Positions 1-11,853 of a DNA stretch of 64,000 bases are shown here, piece by piece (position 1 is the first letter of the stretch; every line of letters begins with the position of its first letter). Both the position numbers and the translations under genes were made by a program. Location: assembly GCA_964034945.1 (NCBI GenBank), contig OZ035961.1, forward strand, positions 59,136,084 through 59,200,083. The letters are read 5' to 3'. The DNA is from Chrysopilus asiliformis (Eukaryota; Arthropoda; Insecta; Diptera; Rhagionidae). The notes under the pieces were generated by a model, which saw only the letters and a program-made list of their open reading frames with translations, did not search any database and had not been told where the DNA came from.

Positions 1-739
1 AACAGCATTCGTTCATAGAACGGAGCCTCTCTGCACGTGAAAAATTAGAATCCGCCATCTTAAATTCCATTTCTGTTAGCAAAGATGTCAGCAAAAACTG
101 TCTGACTTTTCTGTCGTAACAGCCCAGTGAATGCATAAGTGCTTATTAAGTGCTTATTTACAACTTATGCCTATAACTTACGGAGTGCTTATGTTCCCAT
201 AACCGAAGCATTGCTCATTTCACATAAAATAAGCAGTATGCGTAAGCATTTCGTAAGCAGGTCGGAAGCTGCTAATATATGGCGCTGTTTTCGGTACCAC
301 AGTAGATGGCGCTAGCTGTAAAATATTTCGAAGGAAATTTAAATAAAATAAAGATATTTATTTTTTTATATTTAGTTTGTATTAACAAAAATATCAATTC
401 ATTTACATATCACAATTTTTTTTTGTTCCGAAAATTGTCGACCTAAAAGATAATGAAACCCTTTATTATCGGCTTATGGTAAAAGGCAAAAATGAAAAAA
501 AAATATTTGTTTTTAATTATTTTATGAAATATTCCGGACAAAAAGTGGACCTTTCCCAAAAAAACTGAATAAATTCCGGATAAGTCTCAAAATAAAATGG
601 ACTTTTAACTAGAATTTTCCGAAAAAATGTCCATTTATTTTCCGGACAAAAGTCCAATTTATATTGAGACTTTTGTCCAGATAAAATACCATTTTTCCCG
701 GGCAAGAAATCTCCGGGCGAAAGTCGTGGCGTAGCCGGA

Positions 740-871
740 AGAAAACACTAACAACAACACACAAGTTTCGATCGTGATTACGAAGCCCCATGAATAGGCC
801 CCACGCCTATTCATGGGGCTTCGTAATCACGATCGAAACTTGTGTGTTGTGGCGTTGTGGTTAGTGTTTTC
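740..871. repeat. Long near-perfect hairpin
   Basis: Two arms of about 59 nt (741-799 and 805-871) are reverse complements around a 5-nt loop. The centre reads AATAGGC-CCCAC-GCCTATT. The right arm carries about 8 extra bases (ggcgttgt). Transcribed, it would fold into one long stem. It could be a small foldback element or a recent inverted duplication. Confidence 0.8.
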
Positions 872-1321
872 TAACATTAACTGCGTTTTTTCAAAAACTA
901 AACATCTAAGCCGTAAAAATAATTAAACATAAAACAACACGCACGAGAATTACGGCTCATCAAGAAAATCTTTTCTTCTGAATTATTTTAGCGAACACGA
1001 ACAAAAATTTATTTCGACACATTTGGCATGTATTCTGAGAACACATTATCACAGTTTTTAGCACTATTAACTTATTATTTTTATTAAAAAAAAGAACAAC
1101 TTACCTTCAAAATTTCGTTTCACGATCCAATCCAGGTGAATTTGCGACAAAAATGAAATGTCAAACTAAAAGTTCCCGGCTTGGAGGTTTGGATCTTGGA
1201 TCAAATCTTTGTGATGGTTTGAATCTCCACCTCCCGTGTATTTGCTAAAATCTCCTATCTTTTTCCCGCATGTGAATGTTGTATATCTCCATTTACCTGC
1301 TTACGGCCAGCTTATGCATAA

Positions 1322-2147
1322 AGCCTGAGTTACATTGCGACGACAAGGCGATACGAGACGTCGACGAGAGTCGTGCGACATTGTCGTTATCGTCATCCAA
1401 GTTACATTACCAGAGCTGCGAGCACGCGACAAACAATCCCATAACCTAACAAATTTTTTTGAAAGTAAAAGGTGAGAGTGCAGAAAGTAAAGAAAATATT
1501 GTTATATGCATTATAAAAACAATTTAATTTAAATTTTTAATTTTTTCCAATTCATTTGTGATTGATTTTCAAAGAATTTATATTGTTTCTTGTCAAAATC
1601 TGGTGCCTCTTGACCACTTGCTCCCTTGATTTTTTTATGCTTCTTTGGAATTGGTCCCTTAGGGACTTCCATGCCATTTTACAAGTTTTGTCTAAATTCA
1701 AACCATTATAAAACCAAAATTTATTAAATTTATTAATAACATTACCGTCAGAATTTATTTGCTTCGCAATTTCAAGCCACACACCATCTCTCCACTCGTT
1801 GTTTTTATAGAGTTTGCTCCGTTTATCAAATATTTCGGGTTTATTTTTCACTAAATTAATCATTTTGTCCAATTGCTCGCTCGATAATTTCTGCATTTTG
1901 AGAAAATTGCCAATTTTTCACCAAAAGAGAGCAACTCAAACACAATTAACCTAACCAAACATTTCAACTGTCATCACATGTCGTCGCGACAAAAGTTCAA
2001 TTTTTCGAACTTTGGTGGCGTTGTCCTGTCGCTGTCGTCGCAATGTAATCAATTCAATACAAAAGCATACATTGAAAATTACTTTGACAACTCCGACGAG
2101 TCTCGTCGACGTCTCGTGTCGCCTTGTCGTCGCAATGTAACTCAGCT
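1322..2147 (-). mobile_element. PIF/Harbinger-like element with MADF ORF
   Basis: Terminal inverted repeats of about 50 bp begin AGCCTGAGTTACATTGCG on the left and AGCTGAGTTACATTGCG on the right. The element is flanked by TAA on both sides (1319-1321 and 2148-2150), the usual 3-bp TWA target of PIF/Harbinger elements. It carries one minus-strand ORF for a MADF-like DNA-binding protein, matching the second, non-transposase ORF seen in this superfamily. There is no DDE transposase, so it is non-autonomous. Confidence 0.68.
1552..1896 (-). CDS. MADF-like DNA-binding protein of a Harbinger-type element
   Basis: A 114-residue intact ORF. Residues 10-95 have the MADF pattern: an N-terminal helix leading to LVKNKPEIFDKRS, a YKNNEWRD segment, WLEIAKQI, and later AWKSLRDQFQR followed by basic residues. 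MADF/Myb-SANT proteins are the accessory ORF of PIF/Harbinger transposons, where they help bind the ends and bring the transposase to the nucleus. The ORF sits alone inside an element with a 3-bp target duplication. The C-terminus (after RHQILTR) is short and has no BESS-like tail. The start is the first Met of the frame. The family call comes from visible pattern only; a host MADF fragment is the alternative. Confidence 0.55.
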   Translation of the reverse strand: MQKLSSEQLDKMINLVKNKPEIFDKRSKLYKNNEWRDGVWLEIAKQINSDGNVINKFNKFWFYNGLNLDKTCKMAWKSLRDQFQRSIKKSREQVVKRHQILTRNNINSLKINHK

Positions 2148-2175
2148 TAAGGCCTTATTATTTTTTCCCTGGGAG

Positions 2176-4300
2176 CTGTCATTTCAATCTTCACTATACG
2201 TAACAGCAGACGTAACAGCGACAGTGACGGCATTCATGACAGGTGTGGATTACTAGTTAAGAACGGTACTCGGTTCTCGAACATTGGATATGGAACTCGA
2301 GTTGATATGGAGACGGCGAGCACTTTTCATGCAGTACTCGACTCGGTAGTGGCCGTGGGAATCGAGTACTGACATCGAGTACTCGATTCTCAGTAGAAAT
2401 AATAAATGAGAATAATGAGCGTGATGTCTTGTTGTGTCAATATTTCCTGTTTCTCACGATATCGGCTTGTCGTGGCTAGAGCTGGGGTTGTTGGAGGTGA
2501 ATTTAAATGACAGTTGTTCCATACAGTTGTTCAACCTCAACATTGTTGTCATCACTAAAAAAATGTATTTGAAATCCATTAAACTTGTCACTTTCCGTCA
2601 ATGTCGAAGTCATCAAAATCGTACATATTCACTATTGAATTTTAAATAATTAATTCTATCATCCAATTGGTTCAATACAGCGCTAAATTCAATCACTGAA
2701 CCATTCACTTGCCACTATTGTGTAATGAACGCGGTTCTGGGAAACGAAAAAAATAAAATCTAAATTAAAATAACCCAAAATTTATTAGGTTCACAATCCC
2801 TGCTTTGGTCATCCGATAAAATGCGTCGATTATACATTGATAAATCATCGCGTTGGTAACAAATTTCTCAATCATTGTTCAATATTGATTCCTTGACCAA
2901 CAATGTGCTTAACGACAACGGAAATCGATAAAGGCATTGTTGGACAAGGAAACAATAGAGATCTATCGGACGCTAGGCGGCTTTCCTTTTTTTTGAAAAA
3001 TTCAGTCCCCGTTTGATGATCGTCGAAGTCGATCGAATCGATTTTTTTGAATTGAAAATTGCTCGAAGAGCAAAGTAAAAGATGCCGTGATTTCTTTTTA
3101 ATCTTAAACCCGCGAAATTAAAGTTTTTATTTGGTTTAAAGGCTCTATGTTTTCATTTACTTTGTGCTTAAGTTTGATATAAAATTGTAACAAACATAAT
3201 AATAGTTAAAATTCAACATAAATATCCAACACAAAAATTTTAATTTAAAACTACGTTTTGTGCAAATTTAAAACTTTAAACTACGTTTCATGTAAAGTTA
3301 AAACTTACAACTACGTTTCATGTAAAGTAAAAACTCGTTTGGTGCAAATTTAAAACCTAATACTACAATAAAAACTTGAATTTAACGAAAACTGTTAAAA
3401 ACAGATTAAATTTAAAAGATTCTAATAAATCGATTAAATATCAAAACGATACAAGGACGTGAAAACAATAAAGTTCACATTCGACGACATCAACATTAAC
3501 TCATTCGTTCCAGTACTCACCTTTAGTTCACCACGTTTTCAACTTTCATTCAAATTCATCCACATTTTCAACATTCATCCAGATTCTCAACATTCATCCA
3601 GATTCTCAACTTTCAGCCATCCATCATAAATTCATTCATCAGGCATCCAGATCATACAAAACATTACAACATAAAAATTTCATCCAGAAATCACTCACAC
3701 AATCAACAACCAGAAATTTACCGCATTCATTTCATTCATCCATAAACACATACATCCACATTCATGCTCATACATAACATTTCACATTGTAAGTACTTAC
3801 ATTTAAATTTATATTACGGGGACAAAATCGACGATTATCTCTACAATAACAAGGATCTCACGCATACATGGCAAGGCTGCGTGCAACATATTTTTACGAC
3901 ACAACCATCAGCGATTTTACTATAAAAATTCTAAACATTCAACTTTAAATTTACATTCAACATAACTTACTTTCTCGAACTTACATTCAACATAAAATAT
4001 CATACTTCGCAAAAATTCATTCATTCACTTGCCGCATACATCAATTTAACACATTCACAACATAAGATCCTTATTTTCGGAATTTATTCGCAGTCAACTA
4101 CAATCAAACCAACAAACAACATTCAACAAAATCTTCACGACTAAGGATTCATTCACACATACAAATTCATGCAAAACGAGAACACATAATTTTCTACGAA
4201 CAAATAAATTAATCATTAAATAAATACTTATTACTAACATTAAAAATTAAATATAATACATGAATAGAACATTCAGGGTTCACTAACCTTTTTTTGACGT
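2176..4300. other. Non-coding AT-rich stretch with short degenerate repeats
   Basis: No ORF here looks like a protein. Around 2260-2400 the motif GAGTACTCGA recurs in an imperfect way. Around 3240-3360 there are about four imperfect copies of a 30-bp unit containing ACTACGTTTCATGTAAAG. Around 3540-3620 a unit of about 20 bp containing CAACATTCATCCAGATTC is repeated. From 3480 to 4200 the strand is C/A-rich with many CATTCA words. Nothing else was recognised. Confidence 0.5.
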
Positions 4301-4317
4301 GGATACGTCTTGGATTT

Positions 4318-4980
4318 TGGTAATGGGGGTACAAATTAGAAAATCGGCTTGCTGCCATGATAACAAATTTGCAATCGATGAAACTCGATAGTTTGTGGTG
4401 ATATCTGAACAAAACCTGTGTTATAAGATGAGGGCTACATTAAAGCATTGTATAGGGTATTTTGTTATGTTAAACTATGTTCAATTATGTTTTTAAAAAG
4501 CAAAATCAAAATTTTTACTCCGCTGTTATGCTGTGTTTGCTGCTTGCAGTACAGATTTCACATGTATACTCTTTTTATGCTTTCTTTGTGTGTATTGAAT
4601 CTCATATAGAACTTGATTGTTTCTCTTCTCTAAATGGGTTGTTCTGATTCTGGCTATTCATATTATTTCGGTTCAATTCGCTTTGGAGGAATTGAAAAAA
4701 ATTGAAAATACAAATCACTCTCGAGAAAACGAAATTCAGAATTTCAGTAAAACGCTCCAAAGAACGAGAAAAAATTATGGTTTTAATTTGCTTTGAGAAC
4801 ACAACTTTAATGCTGGGACCGAGATATCGCTCTCTTACTAATGAAATGCATACTTGTATGTGTGTGTGCATCATACCCAACAGCAGCCATCGCTCGAACC
4901 TTTCATTCATTTTTATGCAAAGCATACACAAACTGCTTTGAACAAGAGCGGAAAACTTAAAGAGAAACAATTTCGATCTT
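4318..4980 (+). repeat. Dispersed repeat, copy 1 (inverted partner at 62.7-64 kb)
   Basis: Bases 4318-4590 match, as reverse complement, 63964-63764 plus 63036-62990, for example around AATCGGCTTGCTGCCATG and TATAGGGTATTTTGTTATG. Bases 4797-4980 match 62700-62880 in the same orientation. So the two copies are inverted relative to each other over one part and direct over the other. No convincing protein is encoded. Confidence 0.7.
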
Positions 4981-5015
4981 AACTTGGGGGGAGAAGGAAA
5001 AATGTGCATCGATCG

Positions 5016-5246
5016 CATGGCCGAATTAAACACTGCTGGTTGCTTTTTAATAGCCACCGTTTTGCTACGTCATCGGCAAGAAATATCGGTGCATTCTTTC
5101 TAATGTTGATTGTGTGTGCGCTAATTTCAATAATATTTCATATAAAAAGGGAAAATTCCCATTGAATCGTATAAGAATTTCTTGCCGATGACGTCAGAGC
5201 CAGAAGCAACTGAGCTGTCAAACAGACCTTGTATAATTCGGCCATG
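5016..5246. mobile_element. Small MITE
   Basis: The outer inverted repeat is CATGGCCGAATTA at 5016 and its complement at 5234-5246. An inner pair is ACGTCATCGGCAAGAAAT with its complement near 5190. Length is about 230 bp with no ORF. No clear target duplication was found, so the superfamily is open. Confidence 0.55.
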
Positions 5247-5339
5247 GTTTTGAACACTGTTTTTAGTTGCTCTAAATTGAAATTGCTTCGTTGCTTTTAT
5301 CGTGTAATTTTATTTTATTTTTATTTGTTTTTTATCTAT

Positions 5340-5523
5340 GGGCGTTTTCATAAATTCAAGTTCTGCAAAAAAAGATTTTTGATTAAAAAATAACACAAAA
5401 GATTTTTCTTAATAAATAACCCAGTTTATGTTATTCGTTTAGTTTACTTGTTATTCGTTTAGTTTACGAAGAAAACGTTTAGTCCAATTTGCGTAAGTTC
5501 CGAGTACATTTATGAAAATGCCC
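5340..5523. mobile_element. Short MITE with TAT duplication
   Basis: The ends are GGGCGTTTTCATAAATTC and, reversed, GGGCATTTTCATAAATG. TAT flanks both sides (5337-5339 and 5524-5526). The 184-bp interior has two copies of GTTATTCGTTTAGTTTAC. The GGG ends and 3-bp duplication suggest PIF/Harbinger, but there is no ORF to confirm it. Confidence 0.55.
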
Positions 5524-5629
5524 TATTAAACATTGTTCGTTGTGTTGCAAGTGAAATTTGATTTTTAGGTACAAGATGCCAAAATTCACCAAACGGAAAG
5601 TCAAATCCCGTAACATTACGGTCAATCAA

Positions 5630-5745
5630 ATTGTTTCTTTAGTTTCCTTTTCACTAAAATTTCTTACTTAAAGATCTATTGGCGATCGTTGTAGGCGGAT
5701 CCACGTCTTCTGGCCGTCTTTACGAGACAGACACCTTGCTTTTTA
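5630..5745 (+). repeat. Dispersed repeat, inverted copy at 55265-55385
   Basis: About 115 bp containing GGCGATCGTTGTAGGCGGAT and CGAGACAGACACC recurs as reverse complement at 55265-55385 with few differences. It is non-coding. The rest up to 6535 holds no recognisable gene; it includes a GC-richer patch at 6100-6470 with a possible stem (CACTTCAG around 6417 against CTGAAGTG around 6454). Confidence 0.6.
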
Positions 5746-6538
5746 TTATTATTATTGTTATTTTCTTTTTTCTTGAATTATTTTATATGAAATTTGTTAT
5801 TACAAATATTTAGTAGGTGGCCACTTTAGGTAAATTTAAGTTTTTTTTTTTGAATTTTGTTAGTTAATGATAAAGAAAGCGAAATATAGAGCCTTTATTT
5901 TGATGAATTTAAGTATTCGTGTTTCCTTTTCGTTTTCTCCGTTGCATTTTCAGATGGCGATTTTGATTTCGCGCGATTAAAACCGAAAATGATTAAAATG
6001 TCATTTTAAGTTTTCTTTTGGGAGGAGGTTTCGGGGTAAAGGGTAGGTTTGGCTGACAAATTCGAGGATGACTTGATACAAATTTTAATTTTTGTGACGC
6101 TTTAAGATTGTTGTTTATAGGATTTCATCGGACAGAGGCTCCGATGATTATTTGGTTTTGGGCTGAAACGCCTAAATTGGGGTGGGAAGCTTCCCGTCTT
6201 GGTCCTCCTTTTTCTCCCTTTAAATTTCCCCTTTTTCAGTTCGTCCGTAGCTACCAGGAATGATAGAAGCCCTAAGAAGCTTCTCCCTCTCGTCATTCTG
6301 CTACCCCCCAGCATACCACTTATTGTGTGGTAGGCGGTGAAGAGACAAAACCCACGACCCAGATTGAGCTAGCTGACGCTATCGGTATGCCCGTCTCTTT
6401 CACGCCGCCTCCGCGCCACTTCAGCGAAGATTGTGGGAGGTTATCCCAATCTCCTGAAGTGGTGTCCGTCACAACTGAGATCTAGAACATTTTGACATTT
6501 AATTTTGTACATAAACATTTTTCGAGGATTTCCCTTTT

Positions 6539-6965
6539 TAACCGACTTCCAAAAAGGAAAAGGTTCTCAATTCCACCTGAATATTTTTTTTAATGTATGT
6601 TCACGCCTAACTTTTTACTGGGTTGACCGATTTTGGTCATCCCAAAGAGAAAGTTGTAGAGAAAGTTCCTGGTTGGACCCCGGTTCATTCATGGGCAAAA
6701 ATGGACAATTAGGGGGGGTACCCCCCATACAAACGAAAACGTTTTTTCCGAATATCTTAAAAACGGTGCATCTTATCAAAAAAGTCCAAGAACAAAAATT
6801 ATTTAGGATATGATTCTACATAAAACTCCCATACATCAAAATCCGATTGGAATAAATTTTAAAAAATCTTATTGGAAACTTCAAAGTGGAATTTTGGTAC
6901 AACTTTTCGAATTTTGATAAGAATATCACCATACGGGTTTTCTATAAATGCCAGATTGGCAATTA
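6539..6965 (+). repeat. AACCGACTTCC repeat, partial copy
   Basis: It begins TAACCGACTTCCAAAAAGG and runs through GTTCACGCCTAACTTTTTACTG to GGCAATTATAGCTTTTG. It matches the first 430 bp of the fuller copy at 7201-8464 and, inverted, 57580-58008 and 59358-59591. It is non-coding and ends without the palindromic right half. Confidence 0.7.
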
Positions 6966-7200
6966 TAGCTTTTGTTATGTTTATTTGAACAAATTAACAA
7001 CTTGTCAATAGGAAAGTTGAATAAAGATATGGTGCTATTGTCGGACTATAAAACGTATTTGAAACATAAATAAAGATCTCTTTTACCACTCCTTTAATTC
7101 CAGTTCCTCCAGACAAATAAAGCAACTGCGATTTGGAAATTTGACTGAATTCCTTAGGTTTTATTTGGGGTAGGTATATTAAGATTGCACTCCGCTTTTT

Positions 7201-8464
7201 AACCGACTTCCAAAAAGGAAAAGGTTCTCAATTCCACCTGAATATTTTTTTTTAATGTATGTTCACGCCTAACTTTTTACTGGGTGGACCGATTTTGGTC
7301 ATCCCAAAGAGAAAGTTGTAGAGAAAGTTCCTGGTTGGGCCCTGGTTCATTCATGGGGAAAAATGGACCATTAGGGGGGGTACCCCCCATACAAACGGAA
7401 ACGTTTTTTCCGAATTTCTCAAAAACGGTGCATCTTATCAAAAAAGTCTAAGAACAAAAGTTATTTAGAATATCATTCTACATAAAACTCCCATATATCA
7501 AAATCCGATTGGAATAAATTTAAAAAAATCTGATTGGAAAGTTCGACTTCAAAGTGTAATTTTGGTACAAATGCTCAAATTAAGATACCAATATCACCAT
7601 ACAGGTTTTCAATAACTGCCAGATTGACAATTATAGCTTTTGTTATGTTTTTACGTTGTGTTCAGTACAACACAAGGAAGGTTCTTTTATATATTTCCCC
7701 CGTGTCAACCTACCCCTTCAAACCCCTCCCTGCTTGGGATATCGAGTAAAATTCTTTGTATTGTGTTCAGTACAATATCTGGAAGATTCTTTTATATATT
7801 TCTCCTCTTCGGACTTATCCCCTCAAACCCTTTGTAATTTTACCTATATTAAAAATTGAAACTAAAAACGTTCGAAATAAAAAAAAAATTTCTAAAAAAA
7901 AATAAAACCGACTTTAAAAAAAAACTGAAAAGAGAAAAAAGCACTAAAAAGAAAAAAATAATTTCAAACTATGTCCATTAATAGCGTATTTACAATTCGG
8001 CTTTTTTGGAGTGGCGTTAAATTTGCAACTAAAATAAATTACATACTTTCTAACCCTTAAGGCTAATCGTTTACATACTTTCTAACCCTTAAGGCTAACT
8101 AAGATCGACTCCAAAAATTTTGTTGTCAAACAGATTAACTATAGACACGGCTTTTAGAAGCACCAAAACTAAGTTCTTTTATGTCCCAAATTGGAATCCC
8201 TATTTTTAAGCAATCGCTATAAAAAAGCCCACTGTCTCATATGTTACTATTTTTTGCAGAAATCTATCCTATTTTTTGTCTCCATGTACAAACTGATTTT
8301 GTGCGAAACTTGACAATAGAAATTTTACCAAGATTTATTTAGTGTAAATTTAACGCCACTCCAAAAAAGCCGAATTTTAAATACGCTATTAATGGACATA
8401 GTTTGAAATTATTTTTTTCTTTTTAGTGCTTTTTTCTCTTTTCAGTTTTTTTTTAAAGTCGGTT
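7201..8464 (+). mobile_element. AACCGACTTCC element, copy A, with foldback half
   Basis: The left end is AACCGACTTCC and the right end AAAGTCGGTT, a short terminal inverted repeat. The right half is a foldback: 7899-8026 (through AAAGCACTAAAAAGAAAAAA, CTATGTCCATTAATAGCG and CTTTTTTGGAGTGGCGTTAA) is repeated inverted at 8340-8470. A second copy in opposite orientation is at 56199-58008, where the empty site is known. No transposase is visible. The superfamily is unclassified. Confidence 0.65.
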
Positions 8465-8824
8465 TTATTTTTTTTTTATTCGTTTACTGCATATTAATGA
8501 AGGTCCGCTGTCCACGCTGTCAAGCTATATGAGCGACGTTTTTCGCAGAGTAAAAAATACAGTATTTAGCCTTAACCCATTAAGACCTAATGGGTATTTA
8601 ATACCCAAGAAATACGTGTACCTGAAAAAAATCAAATTTAGCGGAAGGTAAAAGATATCGAGTTCATTTTTTATTAAAAGCTTTTATTTAGCTTGCCTTC
8701 GTGTTTGTCTGTTTGTCTGTCAGATCAAATCTTGCAACCCAATTTTGACCCACTTCCACTTGTCCGATTGACTTGAAATTTTGCACACTTATATAAGTCC
8801 GATGACAATACAATATTTTCACTA

Positions 8825-9560
8825 CTTCGTCCTTGTAAGGATAACGGAAGGTCCTGTAAGGATAACGTGATTATCCTTTTCTCCAAATTTTCCGGAAAAA
8901 AATCTATTCTGGGGGTTTTTGGGGTCGCTGAATCCGAATCTGTCATTAAAAAGTCAGTAAGGATAACGGAAGGTCCTGTAAGCATAACGTGATTATCCTT
9001 TTCTCCAAATTTTCCGGAAAAAAATCTATTCTGGGGGTTTTTGGGGTCGCTGAATCCGAATCTGTCATGAAAAAGTCAGTAAGGATAACGGAAGGTCCTG
9101 TAAGGATAACGTAATTATCCTTTTCTCCAAATTTTCCGGAAAAAAATCTATTCTGGGGGTTTTTGAGGTCACTGAATCCGAATCTGTCATTAAAAAGTCT
9201 GTAAGGATCACGGAAGGTCCTGTAAGGATAACGTGATTATTCTTTTCTCCAAATTTTCCGGAAAAAATCTATTCTGGGGGTTTTTGAGGTCGCTAAATCC
9301 GAATCTGCCATTAAAAAGTCTGTAAGGATAACGGAATGTCCTGTAAGGATAACGTGATTATCCCTTTCTCCAAATTTTCCGGAAAAAAATCTATTCTGGG
9401 GGTTTTTGGAGTCGCTGAATCCGAATCTGTCATTAAAAAGTCTGTAAGGATAACGGAAGGTCCTGTAAGGATAACGTGATTATCCTTTTCTCTAAATTTT
9501 CCGGAAAAAAATCTGTTCTGGGGTTTTTGGGGTCGCTGAATCCGAATCTGTCATTAAAAT
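8825..9560 (+). repeat. 122-bp tandem repeat array (six units)
   Basis: The word CGGAAGGTCCTGTAAGGATAA recurs at about 8845, 8967, 9089, 9211, 9332 (one change) and 9454, a period of 121-122 bp. Each unit also holds TTTTCTCCAAATTTTCCGG, a G-rich run TCTGGGGGTTTTTGGGGTCG and TGAATCCGAATCTGTCAT. The same unit family, with the same period, forms the array at 46875-47866. Subterminal tandem repeats are common in Helitrons. Confidence 0.85.
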
Positions 9561-9871
9561 TTTTTTATACCCTGTATCCTAAAACCAAAAGAATATTGTG
9601 ACTTTGCTTTATCACACACAGTCACACATTCATTAACAGTCATTAACGCACAGTCATTAACACACACAGTCATTATGACTAACACAAAAGTTCTGCCATC
9701 TGAGTGCGTTTGTAATCCCATTAAAACATCATTAGGTTTTCTCTTCGTGGCTCTCACTAAAACAACCTCGTTAGGTTTTCTCTTCGTGGCTCTCACTAAA
9801 CACAACTAATTGTTCTTTTCCCCTCAATTGAGTGAGAAAGTTATTTAGTAATTTAGTAATAAATTTAAATA

Positions 9872-11728
9872 ATGCAAAGTGCAAAGGGAGAAACTGTAAC
9901 GCAAAGAAAACGACGGTTGGAGAAGGCTCGTCGTAAATTTCAGGAAAAGCGGGCAGCCGAAGATGAAGATGCTAAGCGTTCACGCCAAGACAAACAGTGG
10001 CGAGAATCAAGGCAACACCGACAAACTCGCGTTGAACAAAACAGGAAACATAAATTTGATGTTAGAGCCTCAGAAACACCAGAGCAACATGCAGCACGAC
10101 TACAAGCCGACAGACAGCATACATCACAAGCTAGAGCCAAAGAAACACCAGAGCAAAATGCAGCACGACTACAAGCCGTCAGACAGCATACATCACAAGC
10201 TAGAGCCAAAGAAACACCAGAGCAAAATGCAGCACGACTACAAGCCGACAGACAGCATACATCACAAGCTAGAGCCAAAGAAACACCAGAGCAAAATGCA
10301 GCACGACAGGAACAAGCTCGCTTACGACATCAACAATTGAATGCCGGAATTGTGGCATTTCAAACAGCCATCTATACATTCTGCGATCGCTTTTGTGAAG
10401 TTTGCACCAAGCGATGCTATCCCAATCAAGTCGCTACATGTAGACCGAGTGTCACTGCCATGATATACTTGCCACCTGAGTTGTCACTCAAACAAAGTTT
10501 GCTCGTGTGCCACCGCTGCAAGACTCACCTAACCAGCAAGAAAACTACACATCCGTCAAAAGCATATTGGAACACAATTGGAGATATATCCAGAATTATA
10601 CGCGCTTCATGGCACCAAGCACAACACAGTTTCTTCACATCGGGATGGGCTGGAGCGCAGTGCTGTGTAATTGCATTATCGAACATCGTACGAGCAATCA
10701 TACTTCCGCCACGATTATGGAACCGGGATATCTTGGATAGGAACATGATCCAGGGTGATGAAATGTACGCTGCCATACAATCAGCCTCAAACAACAATCC
10801 TAATGCCTATCCTATTCCTCATAGTGGATACTTTGCCGTACGTAACTTCGATGTCATCAAGAGAGACTTCAGTATGTTCCACAACACATTCACCATGGAT
10901 TATAATGAAGACCCAGCACTCTATGGAAGTCTTCAAGATTCTGAGAATCATACCATTGGCACCACACTACGAGAAGCTTTGCGGGTCCTATTTGCCAATC
11001 ATAATGCAGGAATACTAATAGCAGAATCAAAGTCATTTGGAGTACTGTGTTACGATAACAAATACTACTTCACCGATTCACATTCATGCGGACCAAAAGG
11101 CGCCAGTGCAGCAAATGGAAAGGCATGTATCATAGAATCCGATAACATCGAAGAGCTTCATAGAGTTTGTAAGCGAGCTACGCGTTCACGCAATGTTCAG
11201 TACACCTTGGATTACATTGATGTGCAACTGAAGACTGACATAACCACAACAGGACAACACTTGGAATTGGACAGGGAGGCGATACCACAACAAGAGGCAA
11301 CACCAACTGCTCCCGTACAAAAACAAATGGAGTCAATACCAACACAAACATCAGTGATGGCTGCCATAGATTGTAACCAGCCAGATGTGGATGACGAGTT
11401 GCAGGTATCGGAGAATGTCAACGAAATCATCCGCAAGACAAAGGATAATATCGTGAATGAGGCACACGAATTGGAAGCTGAAGAGTTTGCATGGTTCTAC
11501 CTTTTCCCCTATGGCAGAAATGGCTTGAAGGAAAACAGTGAAATATATCACCGCTTGACTACTTCCAATATAGAATATTGGGTAGCGATACAAGATTCGA
11601 ACGCAATGACTATCTATTCTATGCGTTATCCATGTTTGAATATCACAGAGCTAAATCCACAATTGCAGCATGCGGTAAGAAGATTGAAGGGCAAGAAGGA
11701 AGGATCGAAGACGTCCACCTCTATATGA
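9872..11728 (+). pseudogene. Helitron Rep-helicase, N-terminal part (frameshifted)
   Basis: This is the first part of the Helitron replicase-helicase. Residues 1-60 are highly basic and charged. Residues 65-155 are four tandem 23-residue units (RAKETPEQNAARLQADRQHT type). Next come a cysteine pair region (CDRFCEVCTKRCYP) and LPPELSLKQSLLVCHRCKTHL, typical of the Helitron N-terminal zinc-binding domain, and later the EEFAWFYLFPYGRNGLKE motif found before Rep. The frame then shifts at about 11530-11550: true coding continues in frame 1 (PLDYFQYRILGSDTRF is readable there) until a TGA at 11743-11745. The ORF end at 11728 is therefore not the natural end. Confidence 0.8.
10060..10310 (+). repeat. 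69-bp coding tandem repeat in Helitron N-terminus
   Basis: About four units of 69 bp (AGAGCCAAAGAAACACCAGA..., ending ACAGCATACATCACAAGC) encode a repeated 23-residue alanine-, glutamine- and arginine-rich helix. The middle two units are almost identical in DNA, which points to recent slippage or expansion. Confidence 0.85.
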
Positions 11729-11853
11729 AGAATTTGCGAGGATGATCAGCATACTGGCGCACGGCTCTGAACGAGTTAATAGCACAAATAAGATGTCTGG
11801 GTCCACCTACCTACTTCGTCACCTTCAGCTGTAACGATCTCAACTGGCTGGAT

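Larger units (their letters stand above)
123..2173. mobile_element. Inverted-repeat element with CCCAGTG ends, interrupted
   Basis: The left end reads CCCAGTGAATGCATAAG and the right end, read backwards, CCCAGGGAAAAAATAATAAG. Both are flanked by AG (121-122 and 2174-2175), so a 2-bp target duplication is possible. A second element with the same ends lies at 37796-39847, flanked by AA. The Harbinger-like element at 1322-2147 is inserted close to its right end. No protein of its own is visible. The pairing of the two ends is inference. Confidence 0.4.

Noticed and set aside
840..872. Box A-like TGGCGTTGTGG near the hairpin, suggesting a tRNA-derived SINE
   Set aside because: No box B follows at the right distance.
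4602..5057. 151-codon minus-strand ORF
   Set aside because: Spans a dispersed repeat and part of a MITE; composition and context give no support for a protein.
5576..5671. Short ORF starting MPKFTKRKVKSRN after TTTTTAGGTACAAG
   Set aside because: A good acceptor-like start, but it runs into a dispersed repeat after about 19 codons and has no partner exon.
6102..6314. 70-codon basic minus-strand ORF in a GC-richer patch
   Set aside because: No recognisable domain, no splice context and no repeat support.
8825..9560. Regular repeats that could suggest a CRISPR array
   Set aside because: Units are contiguous 122-bp repeats with no unique spacers, in a eukaryotic transposon.
9940..10797. ORFs on the minus strand and in other plus frames over the Helitron N-terminus
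   Set aside because: Shadows of the coding 69-bp repeat and the true frame; no domain.
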